Source of the DNA: Acidobacteriota bacterium
Lineage (GTDB): Bacteria; Acidobacteriota; Blastocatellia; Pyrinomonadales; Pyrinomonadaceae
Length of the DNA: 60,797 nt
Reading direction: 5' to 3'
Assembly (NCBI GenBank): GCA_020200135.1
Contig: JAIVJI010000095.1
Span: 1,212 to 62,008, forward strand
The notes beneath the pieces were generated by a model, which did not search any database, was not told the origin of the DNA, and saw only the letters and a program-made list of their open reading frames with translations. Position 1 is the first letter of the stretch. Each line of letters opens with the position of its first letter. The position numbers and the translations under genes were made by a program. This document shows, in pieces, positions 21,193 through 29,866 of this stretch.

Positions 21193-21579
21193 GTGTTCTT
21201 ACGTTTCGTCACCTCGGAGATCGACCCTCGTTCGGGCGTCGAGGCGGGCGTCTTCTGCGCGGCCTGCGGGCTGTACTACAGCGACCGCCTGCCGGACTAC
21301 GAGGACGAGAGGCTGGGCGACCTGTTTGTGTGGTTCAACCGCAACCTGAGAACGCCGAGCAGGTTTTCAAGGTCTTCGCGCGGCCGCGCGGCGGGCAGGG
21401 CCGTCTGCTGGTTCAGGCCGACGGCGCGCGAGCACCTCGCGCGGATTTACGAGATGGTCGTCATCCTCGAAGACAACGGCGTGTTCATACGTCGAATCAA
21501 GGCCCCGAAGGTGGGGTACGTCGTCTACGAGGACGACCATCAGGTGGTGGCCGAACCCTACGCGGACACGCGTCTGTGA
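21193..21579 (+). CDS. Conserved hypothetical protein downstream of the Y RNAs
   Basis: From a GTG at 21193, with GGGAGGGGG about 10 bases upstream, the product is 128 residues and reads FLRFVTSEIDPRSGVEAGVF at its N terminus. It later contains FVWFNRNLRTPSRFSRS and GYVVYEDDHQVVAEPYADT. It resembles a widespread family of small soluble bacterial proteins of unknown function. A TTG 20 codons earlier would overlap Y RNA 4 and was rejected. It may be co-transcribed with the Y RNAs or simply lie next to them. Confidence 0.7.
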   Translation: MFLRFVTSEIDPRSGVEAGVFCAACGLYYSDRLPDYEDERLGDLFVWFNRNLRTPSRFSRSSRGRAAGRAVCWFRPTAREHLARIYEMVVILEDNGVFIRRIKAPKVGYVVYEDDHQVVAEPYADTRL

Positions 21580-21619
21580 GATGCGCTTCGTCCGGGGACG
21601 GCAGTATGGAGAGTGCGTG

Positions 21620-22069
21620 ATGTCGCTACTGACGATTGACGCCGTGAGGTTCCGCACCGCCGGGGAGATTTTCTCGCTGGTGCGCCGCTTCGACGACTGC
21701 ACGCTGCCGCGCGGGGAGTGGACGCACGCCGCGCACCTGACCGTCGCGCTCTGGTACCTGCTGGAGTTCGACTGGCCGCAGGCGACCGAGCGCGTGCGGC
21801 GCGGCATCAAGCGCTACAACGCCGCGCACGCCGTCCAGACGACGCCGACGGGCGGCTACCACGAGACGCTCACGCTCTTCTGGCTGCGCGCCGTCCGCTC
21901 GTTCCTCGAAGCCGAGCGCAACGAGGGGCGCGCGCTCACGAGCCTCGCCAACGAGCTCGTCGCCACGGCCGACAGCCAGCTCCCGCTCCGACACTACACG
22001 CGCGCACGCCTCTTCTCCGCGGAGGCGCGCGCCTCCTGGGTCGAGCCCGACCTCAAGCCCCTCGACTAG
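21620..22069 (+). CDS. Conserved hypothetical helical protein
   Basis: The ATG at 21620 gives 149 residues; an in-frame ATG at 21581 is less likely because it directly follows the previous stop. The protein is all-helical in appearance, with WTHAAHLTVALWYLLEF, RRGIKRYNAAHAVQTTPTGG and YHETLTLFWLRAVRSFLEAE. The His-rich pattern (THAAH, YHETLT) is conserved in a known group of uncharacterised bacterial proteins, but no activity is established. It ends at a strong terminator and closes the Ro60/Y RNA block. Confidence 0.75.
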   Translation: MSLLTIDAVRFRTAGEIFSLVRRFDDCTLPRGEWTHAAHLTVALWYLLEFDWPQATERVRRGIKRYNAAHAVQTTPTGGYHETLTLFWLRAVRSFLEAERNEGRALTSLANELVATADSQLPLRHYTRARLFSAEARASWVEPDLKPLD

Positions 22070-22071
22070 AA

Positions 22072-22102
22072 GACGGCCGCCGCCGGGCGGCCGTCTCATT
22101 TT
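22072..22102 (+). terminator. Intrinsic terminator at the end of the Ro60/Y RNA block
   Basis: GACGGCCGCC (22072-22081) pairs with GGCGGCCGTC (22086-22095) across a 4-base loop and is followed by TCATTTTC, 3 bases after the stop codon. Confidence 0.78.
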
Positions 22103-22253
22103 CAAGAGTTACGTCAACCTCCCCACGATTAATAACTTCCAACTTAATTCCCCTCCCGCGCAACCAACCCACACGCACGCGCCGGCGCGCGCGGCGGGAC
22201 GCGTTTTCATGTATCTTTAGCGTGGGAACTATTTCGTCAGGGGGTTTCGTTCG

Positions 22254-23537
22254 ATGTCGCTTCATAAAAGTTTACCGCTCTTGATGCTCTCCTTCGCACT
22301 CGCGGCCTGTGCGTCGGCGCAGACGCGCCAGCGGCAGACGGGCGGCACGGGCGGGACTGTTACGGTCGAGGCCGACCGGTATCCCGGCGCCGACCTCGGG
22401 GCGAAGATAAACGCCGCCGACCGCGCGCTCGGCGTGAATCCGGGCGTCATCGTCGCGCGCGGCGGCGGGCGCATCACGACGCCCATCGTCGTCTCGGAGC
22501 GCCACACGCTCCGGCTCATGGCCGGCACCTACGCACCCTCCACGGCGGAGATTCCCGTGCTGCTCAAGTCGGGCGCCTCGCTCGTCGGCGAGGGCATGGA
22601 GAGGTCGATTCTCTTAGAGTCCACCGCGAAGGATCAGTACACGGTCGTCGGCGCGCACAACAGCGCGCGGCGCAACGGCGACACGGACTCCAACATCTCC
22701 ATCCGCGACATCCAGATCAAGGGCGCGAACGCCGGCTTCAACTCCGCCTATCAGGCCATCTCGCTGGGCAACTGCAAGGGCTGCGTGGTCGAGCGCGTCC
22801 ACCTCAACGGCACGCGCTCCATCGGCGTGCAGCTCGGCGGCTCGGGGCAGTTCGGCCACTTCGCCGATAACTCGCGCGTCGTCGACAGCCTGTTCACCAA
22901 CGTCGCCTCGCAGAACCTCGCGCTGGCCAACGGCCGCAACATCACGTTCGAGAACAACCGCTTCGTCAACCCCGGCCAGCCGGGCGGCCCCGGCTCGACC
23001 GTCATCGACCTCGAGCCCAACCACGTCGACGACCACATTGAGAACATCATCATCCGCAACAACTTTATCGACGCGCGCACGCACAGGATACAGGCCGGGA
23101 ACGGCATCGTCGTCCAGTCCACCTCTTTGACGCGCTTCGTCGGCCCCATCCTCATCGAGGGCAACACCATCTACGGCGGCAACAACGTGCCGCCCGACAT
23201 CACCAACATCCTCAGCAACGGCATCTACGTCTTCGGCCAGACGATGCGCGACGTGACCATCCGCAACAACAAGGTCACGCGCACCGGCCAGTCCGGTCTG
23301 CACCTCGAGGGCTCGCACTTCACCGTCCTCAACAACCAGTTCACGGACGTGGGCGGCGGCGGCCTGCCCGGCTTCCACATGGAGGACGTGTTCGACAGCC
23401 GCATCGAGGGCAACTCCTTCACCTACACCGGCGTCGGCCCGGGCGACGCCACCGTCCTCATCAAGCGACAGTTCCTCCGCAACATCGTCCGCAACAACCC
23501 CGGCATGGGTTTCCCGGCCAACGTGATTAGTCGGTAG
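22254..23537 (+). CDS. Parallel beta-helix lipoprotein (pectate-lyase-like fold)
   Basis: The 427-residue protein has a lipoprotein leader ending LAAC and then repeated short strands. Rungs contain patterns such as NISIRDIQIKG, CVVERVHLNGT, NIIIRNNFID and VTIRNNKVTRTGQSGLHLEG, typical of right-handed parallel beta-helices. Such folds occur in polysaccharide lyases, epimerases and surface adhesins. No catalytic Asp/Arg cluster of a named lyase family was recognised. The start ATG has CAGGGGG about 10 bases upstream. It is followed by a hairpin repeat and is probably monocistronic. Outer-membrane display with glycan binding or cleavage is inferred. Confidence 0.78.
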   Translation: MSLHKSLPLLMLSFALAACASAQTRQRQTGGTGGTVTVEADRYPGADLGAKINAADRALGVNPGVIVARGGGRITTPIVVSERHTLRLMAGTYAPSTAEIPVLLKSGASLVGEGMERSILLESTAKDQYTVVGAHNSARRNGDTDSNISIRDIQIKGANAGFNSAYQAISLGNCKGCVVERVHLNGTRSIGVQLGGSGQFGHFADNSRVVDSLFTNVASQNLALANGRNITFENNRFVNPGQPGGPGSTVIDLEPNHVDDHIENIIIRNNFIDARTHRIQAGNGIVVQSTSLTRFVGPILIEGNTIYGGNNVPPDITNILSNGIYVFGQTMRDVTIRNNKVTRTGQSGLHLEGSHFTVLNNQFTDVGGGGLPGFHMEDVFDSRIEGNSFTYTGVGPGDATVLIKRQFLRNIVRNNPGMGFPANVISR

Positions 23538-23540
23538 CTT

Positions 23541-23668
23541 GGAGCTGGTAGACAGTAGTCAGTAGAAAATAGTCGGTAGAAAAACAGAGGCGGCGCGTTC
23601 CGGTTGTAAGCCGAGCGCGCCGCCCTTCTTCCTACTGGCTACTGACTACTGGCTACTGACTACTGACT
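23541..23668. repeat. Intergenic inverted repeat, AGTAGTC family, core type A
   Basis: The left arm contains GTAGACAGTAGTCAGTAG and the right arm repeats TACTGACTACTGGC words. The core has a stem GGCGGCGCG/CGCGCCGCC around TTCCGGTTGTAAGCCGAG. The same core occurs in reverse orientation at 29762-29866. Confidence 0.88.
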
Positions 23669-23676
23669 TCTCCTCC

Positions 23677-26205
23677 TCACTGCGCGCGGAGAATCGAGAG
23701 CGGCTTGCGCGTGAGCACGTCGAGGCTGGAGAGCGCGCCGACCGCGCAGACGAGCAGGACGGTGGCGGCGACGCCGGCGGCGTTGAGCGCGGGCGCGAAC
23801 GCCCACGCGACCTCGAAGACGTAGCGCGCGACCGCGTATGAGAGCCCGTTGGCGGCGGCCGCGCCGACGAGCCCCGCCACCAGCCCGAGCAGCCCGTACT
23901 CGGTCAGCATGATGGTCAGCAGCACGCGCCGTTTGGCCCCGAGCGTCTTCAAGACGGCCGCCTCGTAGACCCTCTGGAACTTCGTCATCGCGATGGAGCC
24001 GACGAGGATGAGCACGCCGCTCAGGAAGACGAAGCCGCCGATGAACGAGACGGCCAGTGTGATGTTCGAGAGTATCCGCCCGACGCCGCGCACGATGTCG
24101 GCCACGTCGATGACGCTCACGTTCGGGTACCTGTCGACTATCGCGCGCTGGAAGCGCGAGCGCTCGGGCTCGGCCTGCGGGCCGTCGATGGCGCCGACGA
24201 ACATCTGCGGCGCCTTCTCCAGCGCGCCGGGTCGGAAGAGGACGATGAAGCCCGTCCGCGAGTTGCGCCAGTCGACGCGGCGGACGCTCGACACGCGCGC
24301 CGTTATCTTCCGCCCCTGAATGTCGAACGTGATGGTCGAGCCGATGTCGATGCCGCCCGCCCCGCGCAAGCCTTCCTCGATTGAGACCTCCGGCTCCTCC
24401 GACGGCGTCTCGTCCCAGATGCGCCCCTCGACTATCGTCTCGTTGTATTCGAGGCGCGGCCGGTAGGTCGTGACGTACTCGCGCCCCAGACGCCCGCGCT
24501 CGCCGCGCACGCCCGCCGCGTCGAGGTCGATCTCCTTCCCGTTGACGGCCACGATGCGCGCGCGCACCGTCGGGATCAGCTCGGCGCGCGCCCCCCCGCT
24601 CTGCGCCACCAGCTCGCGCACGCCCTCGACCTGGTCGCGCTGCACGTCGATGAGGAACATGTTGGGCAGGTTCCCGCGCCGCGCCACGTCGAATTCGTCG
24701 AGCAGGCTCGTCTGGAGCGACTGCACCGAGAGGACGAGAAAGGCGCCGAGGCCGACGGCCATCACGATGACGCGCGTCTGGTTGCCCGGCCGGTGCATGC
24801 TGTTGACGGCCTGCCGCACCGCGAACGTCCCCAGGCCGCGCGCCCGCCGCACGATGAAGATCAACGCCCACGCCGCCCCGTAGAGCACGAGCGCCGTCAC
24901 GCCGAGACCCGACAGGAAGAAGACGCCGACGCGCAGGCTTCCAGCCTGCCACGAGGCGAGGAAGACGAGGCCGGCGAGCACGACGCCCGCCACGGCCGCG
25001 CGCCAGAGGTCGAGCCAGCGGCGCGGCTCGGGCTCGGCGGCGTCGCGCAGGAGCATGTTGGGCCTGATGCGGCGTATGCGCAGCAGCGGCAGCGCCGAGA
25101 AAAGTAGCGAGATGAGCAGCCCGAGCCCCAGCCCCTGCGCCACCGCGCCGGGTTGCAGGTCGTAGGAGAGGTTCGGCGGCAGGCTCTCCGCGAAGCGCGC
25201 GCGGACGAACAGGAGCGCCGTCTTCGCCAGCGCCACGCCCAGCAGGCTCCCCGCCGCGCCGAGCGCGAGAACCTGCGCGAGGTAGGCGGCCGTCAACCTC
25301 CTCCCCGTCGCGCCGATGCACTTGAGCACCGCGATGGTCTTGCGCTTCTGCTCGACGAAGACGCGCGTGACCGAAGAGACGCCGATGCCGCCGAGGACGA
25401 GGATGACGAGCCCCGTCAGCGAGAGGTAGTTCTCGGCGCGCGAGAACTGTTCGGTCAGACTCTCCTCCGAGTCGCGGTACGAGCGCACGCCGACGAAGCT
25501 GTTGCCGAACTCTGCGCGGAGCCTGCGGACCAGCTCGTCCATCCTTCCCTCGCCCGCGCGGAAGAGCAGCTTGCGGCGCGCGCGGCTGCCGAAGCCCGTC
25601 AGCCCCGCCGCCTCGAGGTCTGCGCGCGCGACGAAGACGCGCGGGCCGAGTCGGAAGCCTCCGCCGCTCCCGGGCTCCTGCCGCGTGACGCCGCGAATCT
25701 CGAACTCGCGCTCGCCTATCTTCACGCGGTCGCCGACGCGGAGCGACATGCGTTCGAGCAGCAGGGGCGCGACGACCGCGCCGCCGCCCTCGACCAGACG
25801 GAAGTCGAACGGCCTGCCGTCATCGAGCAGAAACTCGCCGTAGAGCGGGAAGCCGCGCTCGACGCCCTTGACCTCGACCATCAGAGCGCCCGCGCGCGCC
25901 GGGTCTGCGGGGCGCAGCATCGTCGGGGCCTCGATGGTCTCCGTGCGCGCCTCGGCGAGCGGCGGGCGGGCGACGCTCTCAAGCCTGGCGAGCGCGTCGG
26001 CCGGCCACTCGCGCGTCGTGTCGACCTGCACGTCGGCGGTCATCAGGGCGCGCGCCTCGCCCGCGACCGCGCGGTTGAGGCTCTGTATCATCGAGCGCAG
26101 CGCGACGATGCTCCCGACTCCGACGCCGATGCAGAGGAAGAAGAAGAGGAGCCGCCGCCACGAAGCGCGCAGCTCGCGCCGCGCGAGATTAAGGATGAAC
26201 TTCAA
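23677..26205 (-). CDS. ybbP: ABC transporter permease, FtsX/MacB superfamily
   Basis: The 842-residue protein has the double FtsX layout of YbbP: an N-terminal helix (RLLFFFLCIGVGVGSIVALR), a large periplasmic domain, a first block of helices from about 265 to 390, further helices about 400-460, a second periplasmic domain, and a final three-helix block. It pairs with the ATPase encoded immediately upstream, overlapping its stop by 4 bases. With tesA divergent beside them, the order matches the E. coli tesA-ybbA-ybbP locus. The transported substrate is not established; lipid or lipoprotein extraction is the usual proposal for the superfamily. Confidence 0.9.
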   Translation of the reverse strand: MKFILNLARRELRASWRRLLFFFLCIGVGVGSIVALRSMIQSLNRAVAGEARALMTADVQVDTTREWPADALARLESVARPPLAEARTETIEAPTMLRPADPARAGALMVEVKGVERGFPLYGEFLLDDGRPFDFRLVEGGGAVVAPLLLERMSLRVGDRVKIGEREFEIRGVTRQEPGSGGGFRLGPRVFVARADLEAAGLTGFGSRARRKLLFRAGEGRMDELVRRLRAEFGNSFVGVRSYRDSEESLTEQFSRAENYLSLTGLVILVLGGIGVSSVTRVFVEQKRKTIAVLKCIGATGRRLTAAYLAQVLALGAAGSLLGVALAKTALLFVRARFAESLPPNLSYDLQPGAVAQGLGLGLLISLLFSALPLLRIRRIRPNMLLRDAAEPEPRRWLDLWRAAVAGVVLAGLVFLASWQAGSLRVGVFFLSGLGVTALVLYGAAWALIFIVRRARGLGTFAVRQAVNSMHRPGNQTRVIVMAVGLGAFLVLSVQSLQTSLLDEFDVARRGNLPNMFLIDVQRDQVEGVRELVAQSGGARAELIPTVRARIVAVNGKEIDLDAAGVRGERGRLGREYVTTYRPRLEYNETIVEGRIWDETPSEEPEVSIEEGLRGAGGIDIGSTITFDIQGRKITARVSSVRRVDWRNSRTGFIVLFRPGALEKAPQMFVGAIDGPQAEPERSRFQRAIVDRYPNVSVIDVADIVRGVGRILSNITLAVSFIGGFVFLSGVLILVGSIAMTKFQRVYEAAVLKTLGAKRRVLLTIMLTEYGLLGLVAGLVGAAAANGLSYAVARYVFEVAWAFAPALNAAGVAATVLLVCAVGALSSLDVLTRKPLSILRAQ

Positions 26206-26984
26206 GGCCGCGCCCCCTCCAACTCTTCATCCCTGCGCCCCACGCCAGCCCGCCCGGCGTCGCCGTCGGGGCCGTCCGTCTCCCTCCCCGCCTCGGTCGC
26301 GCCCGGCCCACCCGGCGAGGTCTCGTCGGAGACGACGCGGCCGTCGCGGAGCGAGATGCGCCGGTCGGCGCGAGCGGCGAGGTCGTGGTCGTGCGTGACG
26401 AGGACGAGCGTGGCGCCGCGCCGCCGGTTCATCTCGACCATGAGGTCGAAGACGTGCCGGCCGTTGCGCGAGTCGAGGTTACCCGTCGGCTCGTCGGCGA
26501 GCAGGATGGTCGGCTCGTTGGCGAAGGCGCGCGCGACCGCGACGCGCTGCTGCTCGCCGCCCGAGAGCTGCGAGGGGTAATGGTGCGCGCGCCCCGTCAG
26601 CTCAACGTCTTCGAGGAGTCGGCGTGCGCGCGTCTGTGCGTCGCGCCGACCCGCAATCTCGAGCGGCGCGAGGACGTTCTCCAGCGCCGTCATCGAAGGG
26701 ATGAGGTGGAACGACTGGAAGACGAAGCCGAGCTTGCGCCCCCGGAGCGAGGCGAGCGCGTCCTCGCCCATGCGCGTGATCTCCTCGCCGTCGATGCTGA
26801 TCCGCCCGGAGGTCGGCGCGTCGAGCCCGGCGACGAGGCCGAGCAGCGTTGACTTGCCGCTCCCCGAAGGGCCGACGACCGCGACGAACTGCCCGTCGGG
26901 AATCGCCAGGTCTAACTCGCTGAGGATGGTCAGGCGTTCCGCGCCGGACTGAACAGTTTTGGAGACTTGGTATAATTCGATCAT
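26202..26984 (-). CDS. ybbA: ABC transporter ATPase, YbbA/LolD type
   Basis: From the ATG at 26984 the 260-residue ATPase begins MIELYQVSKTVQSGAERLTI. It has Walker A GPSGSGKST, the signature LSGGEQQRVAVARA, Walker B ILLADEPTGNLD and the switch histidine in LVTHDHDL. These are normal for the MacB/LolD/YbbA group, which powers mechanotransmission rather than classical import. A longer upstream frame was rejected because the family starts here. The C-terminal 30 residues are Gly/Asp/Arg-rich and atypical. It overlaps ybbP by 4 bases, so translation is coupled. Its start codon overlaps that of tesA on the other strand. Confidence 0.93.
   Translation of the reverse strand: MIELYQVSKTVQSGAERLTILSELDLAIPDGQFVAVVGPSGSGKSTLLGLVAGLDAPTSGRISIDGEEITRMGEDALASLRGRKLGFVFQSFHLIPSMTALENVLAPLEIAGRRDAQTRARRLLEDVELTGRAHHYPSQLSGGEQQRVAVARAFANEPTILLADEPTGNLDSRNGRHVFDLMVEMNRRRGATLVLVTHDHDLAARADRRISLRDGRVVSDETSPGGPGATEAGRETDGPDGDAGRAGVGRRDEELEGARP
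26968..26976 (+). promoter_or_regulatory. Extended -10 promoter giving a leaderless tesA transcript
   Basis: TGGTATAAT is a perfect -10 hexamer (26971-26976) with the TG extension. A start 7 bases downstream would fall on the A of the tesA ATG at 26983, leaving no room for a ribosome site. No good -35 is visible, as is common with extended -10 promoters. Confidence 0.7.
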
Positions 26985-27717
26985 GAAAATTCCGCTGTAC
27001 GCACTTGATAGGATTCTTCCCGCGGCCTTTTTACTGCTCGCCGCCGCGCTTTTGACGGCCTGCGGCGGAGGCCAGTCGCCGCGCGGGGCCTCCACCCCGA
27101 AAGGCGAGACGGCGGGCGTCGCACCCGCCTCGACGCGGACGCCCGTTGAGAATGTACCTAAAATCGTCGCCTTCGGCGACAGCCTGACGGCGGGCTACGG
27201 CCTCGCGCCGCGCGAGAGCTACCCGGCGCTGCTCCAAAAGATGCTCGACGAGGACGGGTTCAGGTACGAGGTCGTCAACGCGGGCGAGTCGGGCGGCACC
27301 TCGGCCGGCGGCGTCCGCCGCCTCGACTGGGCGCTCGAAGCCGGCGATGTCCGCTTCCTCATCCTCGAACTCGGAGCCAACGACTTTCTGCGCGGCCAGC
27401 CCGTCGCCGAGACGAAGAAGAACCTCGACGAGATCATCCGGCGCGCACAGTCGCGCGGCGTCCACGTGCTGCTCGCCGGGATGTTGACGACGACCGAGTT
27501 CGGCCGCGACTACGAGGCGGAGATACGCGACGCATACCGCTCGCTCGCCGACGAGCACGAGGTCACGCTCATCCCCTTCTTCCTCGAAGGCGTCGCCGGC
27601 ATCGACCGGCTCAACCAGCAGGACCGCATCCACCCTAACGTCGAAGGAACGCGCATCGTCGCCACAAACGTCTACCGCCACCTCAAGCCGCTGCTTGAGA
27701 AGGACGGCAAGAAGTAA
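26983..27717 (+). CDS. tesA: TesA-like SGNH esterase, lipoprotein form
   Basis: The 244-residue enzyme has all SGNH blocks: FGDSLTAGYG (nucleophile Ser), a glycine in ESGGTS, LGANDFLR (Asn) and DRIHPN (Asp/His). TesA-type proteins hydrolyse thioesters, lysophospholipids or aryl esters. Unlike the periplasmic E. coli enzyme, the leader ends LLTAC (Cys27), so this one is lipid-anchored. It is divergent from ybbA-ybbP, a partnership conserved in many bacteria. The ATG at 26983 shares two bases with the ybbA start on the other strand; an in-frame ATG 8 codons upstream would place the promoter inside the coding region and is less likely. Confidence 0.9.
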   Translation: MKIPLYALDRILPAAFLLLAAALLTACGGGQSPRGASTPKGETAGVAPASTRTPVENVPKIVAFGDSLTAGYGLAPRESYPALLQKMLDEDGFRYEVVNAGESGGTSAGGVRRLDWALEAGDVRFLILELGANDFLRGQPVAETKKNLDEIIRRAQSRGVHVLLAGMLTTTEFGRDYEAEIRDAYRSLADEHEVTLIPFFLEGVAGIDRLNQQDRIHPNVEGTRIVATNVYRHLKPLLEKDGKK

Positions 27718-27722
27718 TTAGC

Positions 27723-28848
27723 ATGAAAGTGGACGTGGTCGTCATCGGCGGCGGCGCGGCGGGGCTGATGTGCGCCTTCGAGGCGGGGCGGCGCGGGCGG
27801 CGCGTTATCTTGCTTGAGCACAACGAGCGCGTCGGGCGGAAGATAGAAATCTCGGGCGGCGGGCGCTGCAACTTCACCAACACGGGCACCACGCCTGCGA
27901 ACTTCATCTCGCGCAACCCGCACTTCCCCAAGTCGGCACTGGCGCGCTACACGCCATCACGAGAAGAAGCTCGGCCAGCTCTTCTGCGACGACAGCTCGC
28001 GCCAGATAATCTCGATGCTGCTCGCAGAGTGCGAGGCCGCCGGCGTCGAAGTCCAGACCGGCTGCCGCGTCGAGGCGTTGGAGAAGGACGGACGCTTTCG
28101 CGTGCGGACGAGTCGCGGAGAGTTCGTGTCGGAATCGGTCGTCGTCGCCACGGGCGGGCTGTCGATACCGAAGCTGGGCGCGACGGACTTCGGCTACCGT
28201 CTGGCGAGACAGTTCGGGCTCAAGGTCGTCGCGCCCGAGCCCGCGCTCGTGCCGCTCACGCTCGCGCCGCGCGACCTCGCCTCGTTCCAGCCCCTGAGTG
28301 GCGTCTCCGTCCCGGCCCTCGTCCGCTGCGGCGGCGCGGAGTTCGCCGAGAACGTCCTCGTCACGCACCGCGGCCTGAGCGGCCCGGCCGTCCTGCAAAT
28401 TTCCTCCTACTGGGCGCGCGGCGAAGAGGTCTCGTTTGACCTCGTACCCGGCACGGACATGGTCACGATGCTGGCGGCCTACCGCGTGCGCGGCGTCGAG
28501 CTTCAGACGGCGCTCGGCCGGCACCTCCCCAAACGCTTCGCGCAGGTCTGGGCGGAGACGTTCGCGCCGCGCAAGCCCCTACCCTCCTACACCGACGCCG
28601 AGGTCGAGACGGTCGCCGAGCGGCTGCACGACTGGCGCGTCCGCCCCGCCGGCACCGAAGGCTTTCAGAAGGCGGAGGTGACGAAGGGCGGCGTCTCGAC
28701 CGACGAGCTTTCGTCCAAGACTTTGGAGGCGCGGCGCGTCCCCGGCCTCTACTTCATCGGCGAGGTCGTCGACGTCACCGGACACCTCGGCGGCTACAAC
28801 TTCCAGTGGGCCTGGGCCTCGGCACACGCCGCCGGTCAGTTTGTTTGA
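27723..28848 (+). pseudogene. YhiN-like (HI0933 family) flavoprotein with an out-of-frame internal deletion
   Basis: The first frame gives VVVIGGGAAGLMCAFEAGRR (FAD-binding Rossmann), ISGGGRCNFTNTG and FPKSALARYTP. The second gives HEKKLGQLFCDDSSRQII, the substrate part, and the C-terminal FAD signature TGHLGGYNFQWAWASAHAAG. At about 27956 the frame changes, and roughly 14 residues normally lying between RYTP and HEKK are missing. Both halves are otherwise intact and close to the family norm, so the lesion is recent or an assembly error. It starts 5 bases after tesA, so the two probably form an operon. Confidence 0.82.
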
Positions 28849-28943
28849 AGCAAGCGAATTTTTCCCGTCACAAAAATCCGCGCCGCGGTGTTTACACAGC
28901 AGAGAAACGGTTCGTTTCCCGAATTTAACCGCAGGAGAGGAGT

Positions 28944-29753
28944 GTGACAGGGATGAGAAGCCGGATGATTTTCAACTTCGTGGCGGGCGTGGTCGTCTGC
29001 CTCGCGGCGGCCTCGGGCGCGTCGGCGCAGGACTTTCAGAGGAGCTACAACCTCGGCGAGGGGGGCGCGGTGCAGATCGCCAACGTCTCGGGCGACATCG
29101 AGCTGAAGGGCCACGACGGCGGCGCGGTCGTCGTCAACGCCTACAAGACCGGGCGCGACCGCGAGATGGTCGAGGTCGCGGACGAGAGCACGCAGGGGCG
29201 CGTCGTCCTGCGCGCCAAGTACCCGAACAACTGCAACTGCGACGCGAGCGTCAGGTTCGAGGTGCGCGTGCCGCGCTCGTCGGGCCTCAGCTTCGACAAG
29301 ATTACGACCGCGAGCGGCAACGTCCGCGCCGAAGGGTTCACGGCGGGCCGGGTCGCGCTCTCGACCGCGAGCGGCGACGTGAGCGTCCGCCAGCTCGGCG
29401 GCGAGATAAAGGCTTCGTCGGCGAGCGGGACGGTGCGCGTCTCGGACTCGACGGGGCGGGTCAACGCCAGCAGCGCCAGCGGCGACGTCGAGGTCGAGCT
29501 GACGCGGCTCGAAGGCGGCGGCGACATGAGCTTCTCCTCGGCGAGCGGCGACGTACACGTCCGCCTCCCGTCGAACATCGACGCGCAGGTCAGCATGTCC
29601 ACCGTCTCCGGCTCCATCGAGACCAACTTCCCCATCGAGGTCAAGACCAGCCGCTACGGCCCCGGCAGCCGCGCACAGGGGCAGCTCGGCAACGGCTCGC
29701 GCACGCTCAAGCTCTCGTCCGCCTCGGGCAACATCTCCTTGAAGAGCATTTGA
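28944..29753 (+). CDS. Exported DUF4097-type beta-helix protein
   Basis: The 269-residue product has a signal peptide (VVVCLAAASGASAQ) and repeated short beta units of the form TASGDVSV, SASGTVRV, SASGDVEV and SASGDVHV. This is the hallmark of DUF4097, which forms a small solenoid often seen with membrane stress or adhesion functions. A GTG at 28944 lies 6 bases after AGGAG and was used; an ATG at 28953 is nearly as good. The gene stands alone between yhiN and a repeat. The function is unknown. Confidence 0.82.
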   Translation: MTGMRSRMIFNFVAGVVVCLAAASGASAQDFQRSYNLGEGGAVQIANVSGDIELKGHDGGAVVVNAYKTGRDREMVEVADESTQGRVVLRAKYPNNCNCDASVRFEVRVPRSSGLSFDKITTASGNVRAEGFTAGRVALSTASGDVSVRQLGGEIKASSASGTVRVSDSTGRVNASSASGDVEVELTRLEGGGDMSFSSASGDVHVRLPSNIDAQVSMSTVSGSIETNFPIEVKTSRYGPGSRAQGQLGNGSRTLKLSSASGNISLKSI

Positions 29754-29761
29754 GGGGAAGC

Positions 29762-29866
29762 CGTAGACAGCAGACAGTATGAAGAAGGGCGGCGCGCTCG
29801 GCTTACGACCGGAACGCGCCGCCTCAGTTTTTCTACAGACTCCTGACTACTGTCTACTCCCTTTTG
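29762..29866. repeat. Intergenic inverted repeat, AGTAGTC family, core type A reversed
   Basis: Read on the minus strand it matches the element at 23541: GTAG(A)AAAA, then a GGCGGCGCG/CGCGCCGCC stem around a near-identical 18-base core, then GCCGCCCTTCTTC. The outer arms are GTAGACAGCAGACAGTA and TGACTACTGTCTAC. Confidence 0.88.

Noticed and set aside
13733..22284. Prophage or integrative element around the tRNA array
   Set aside because: No integrase, terminase, structural or transfer genes are present; xerD at 29.9 kb is a housekeeping recombinase.
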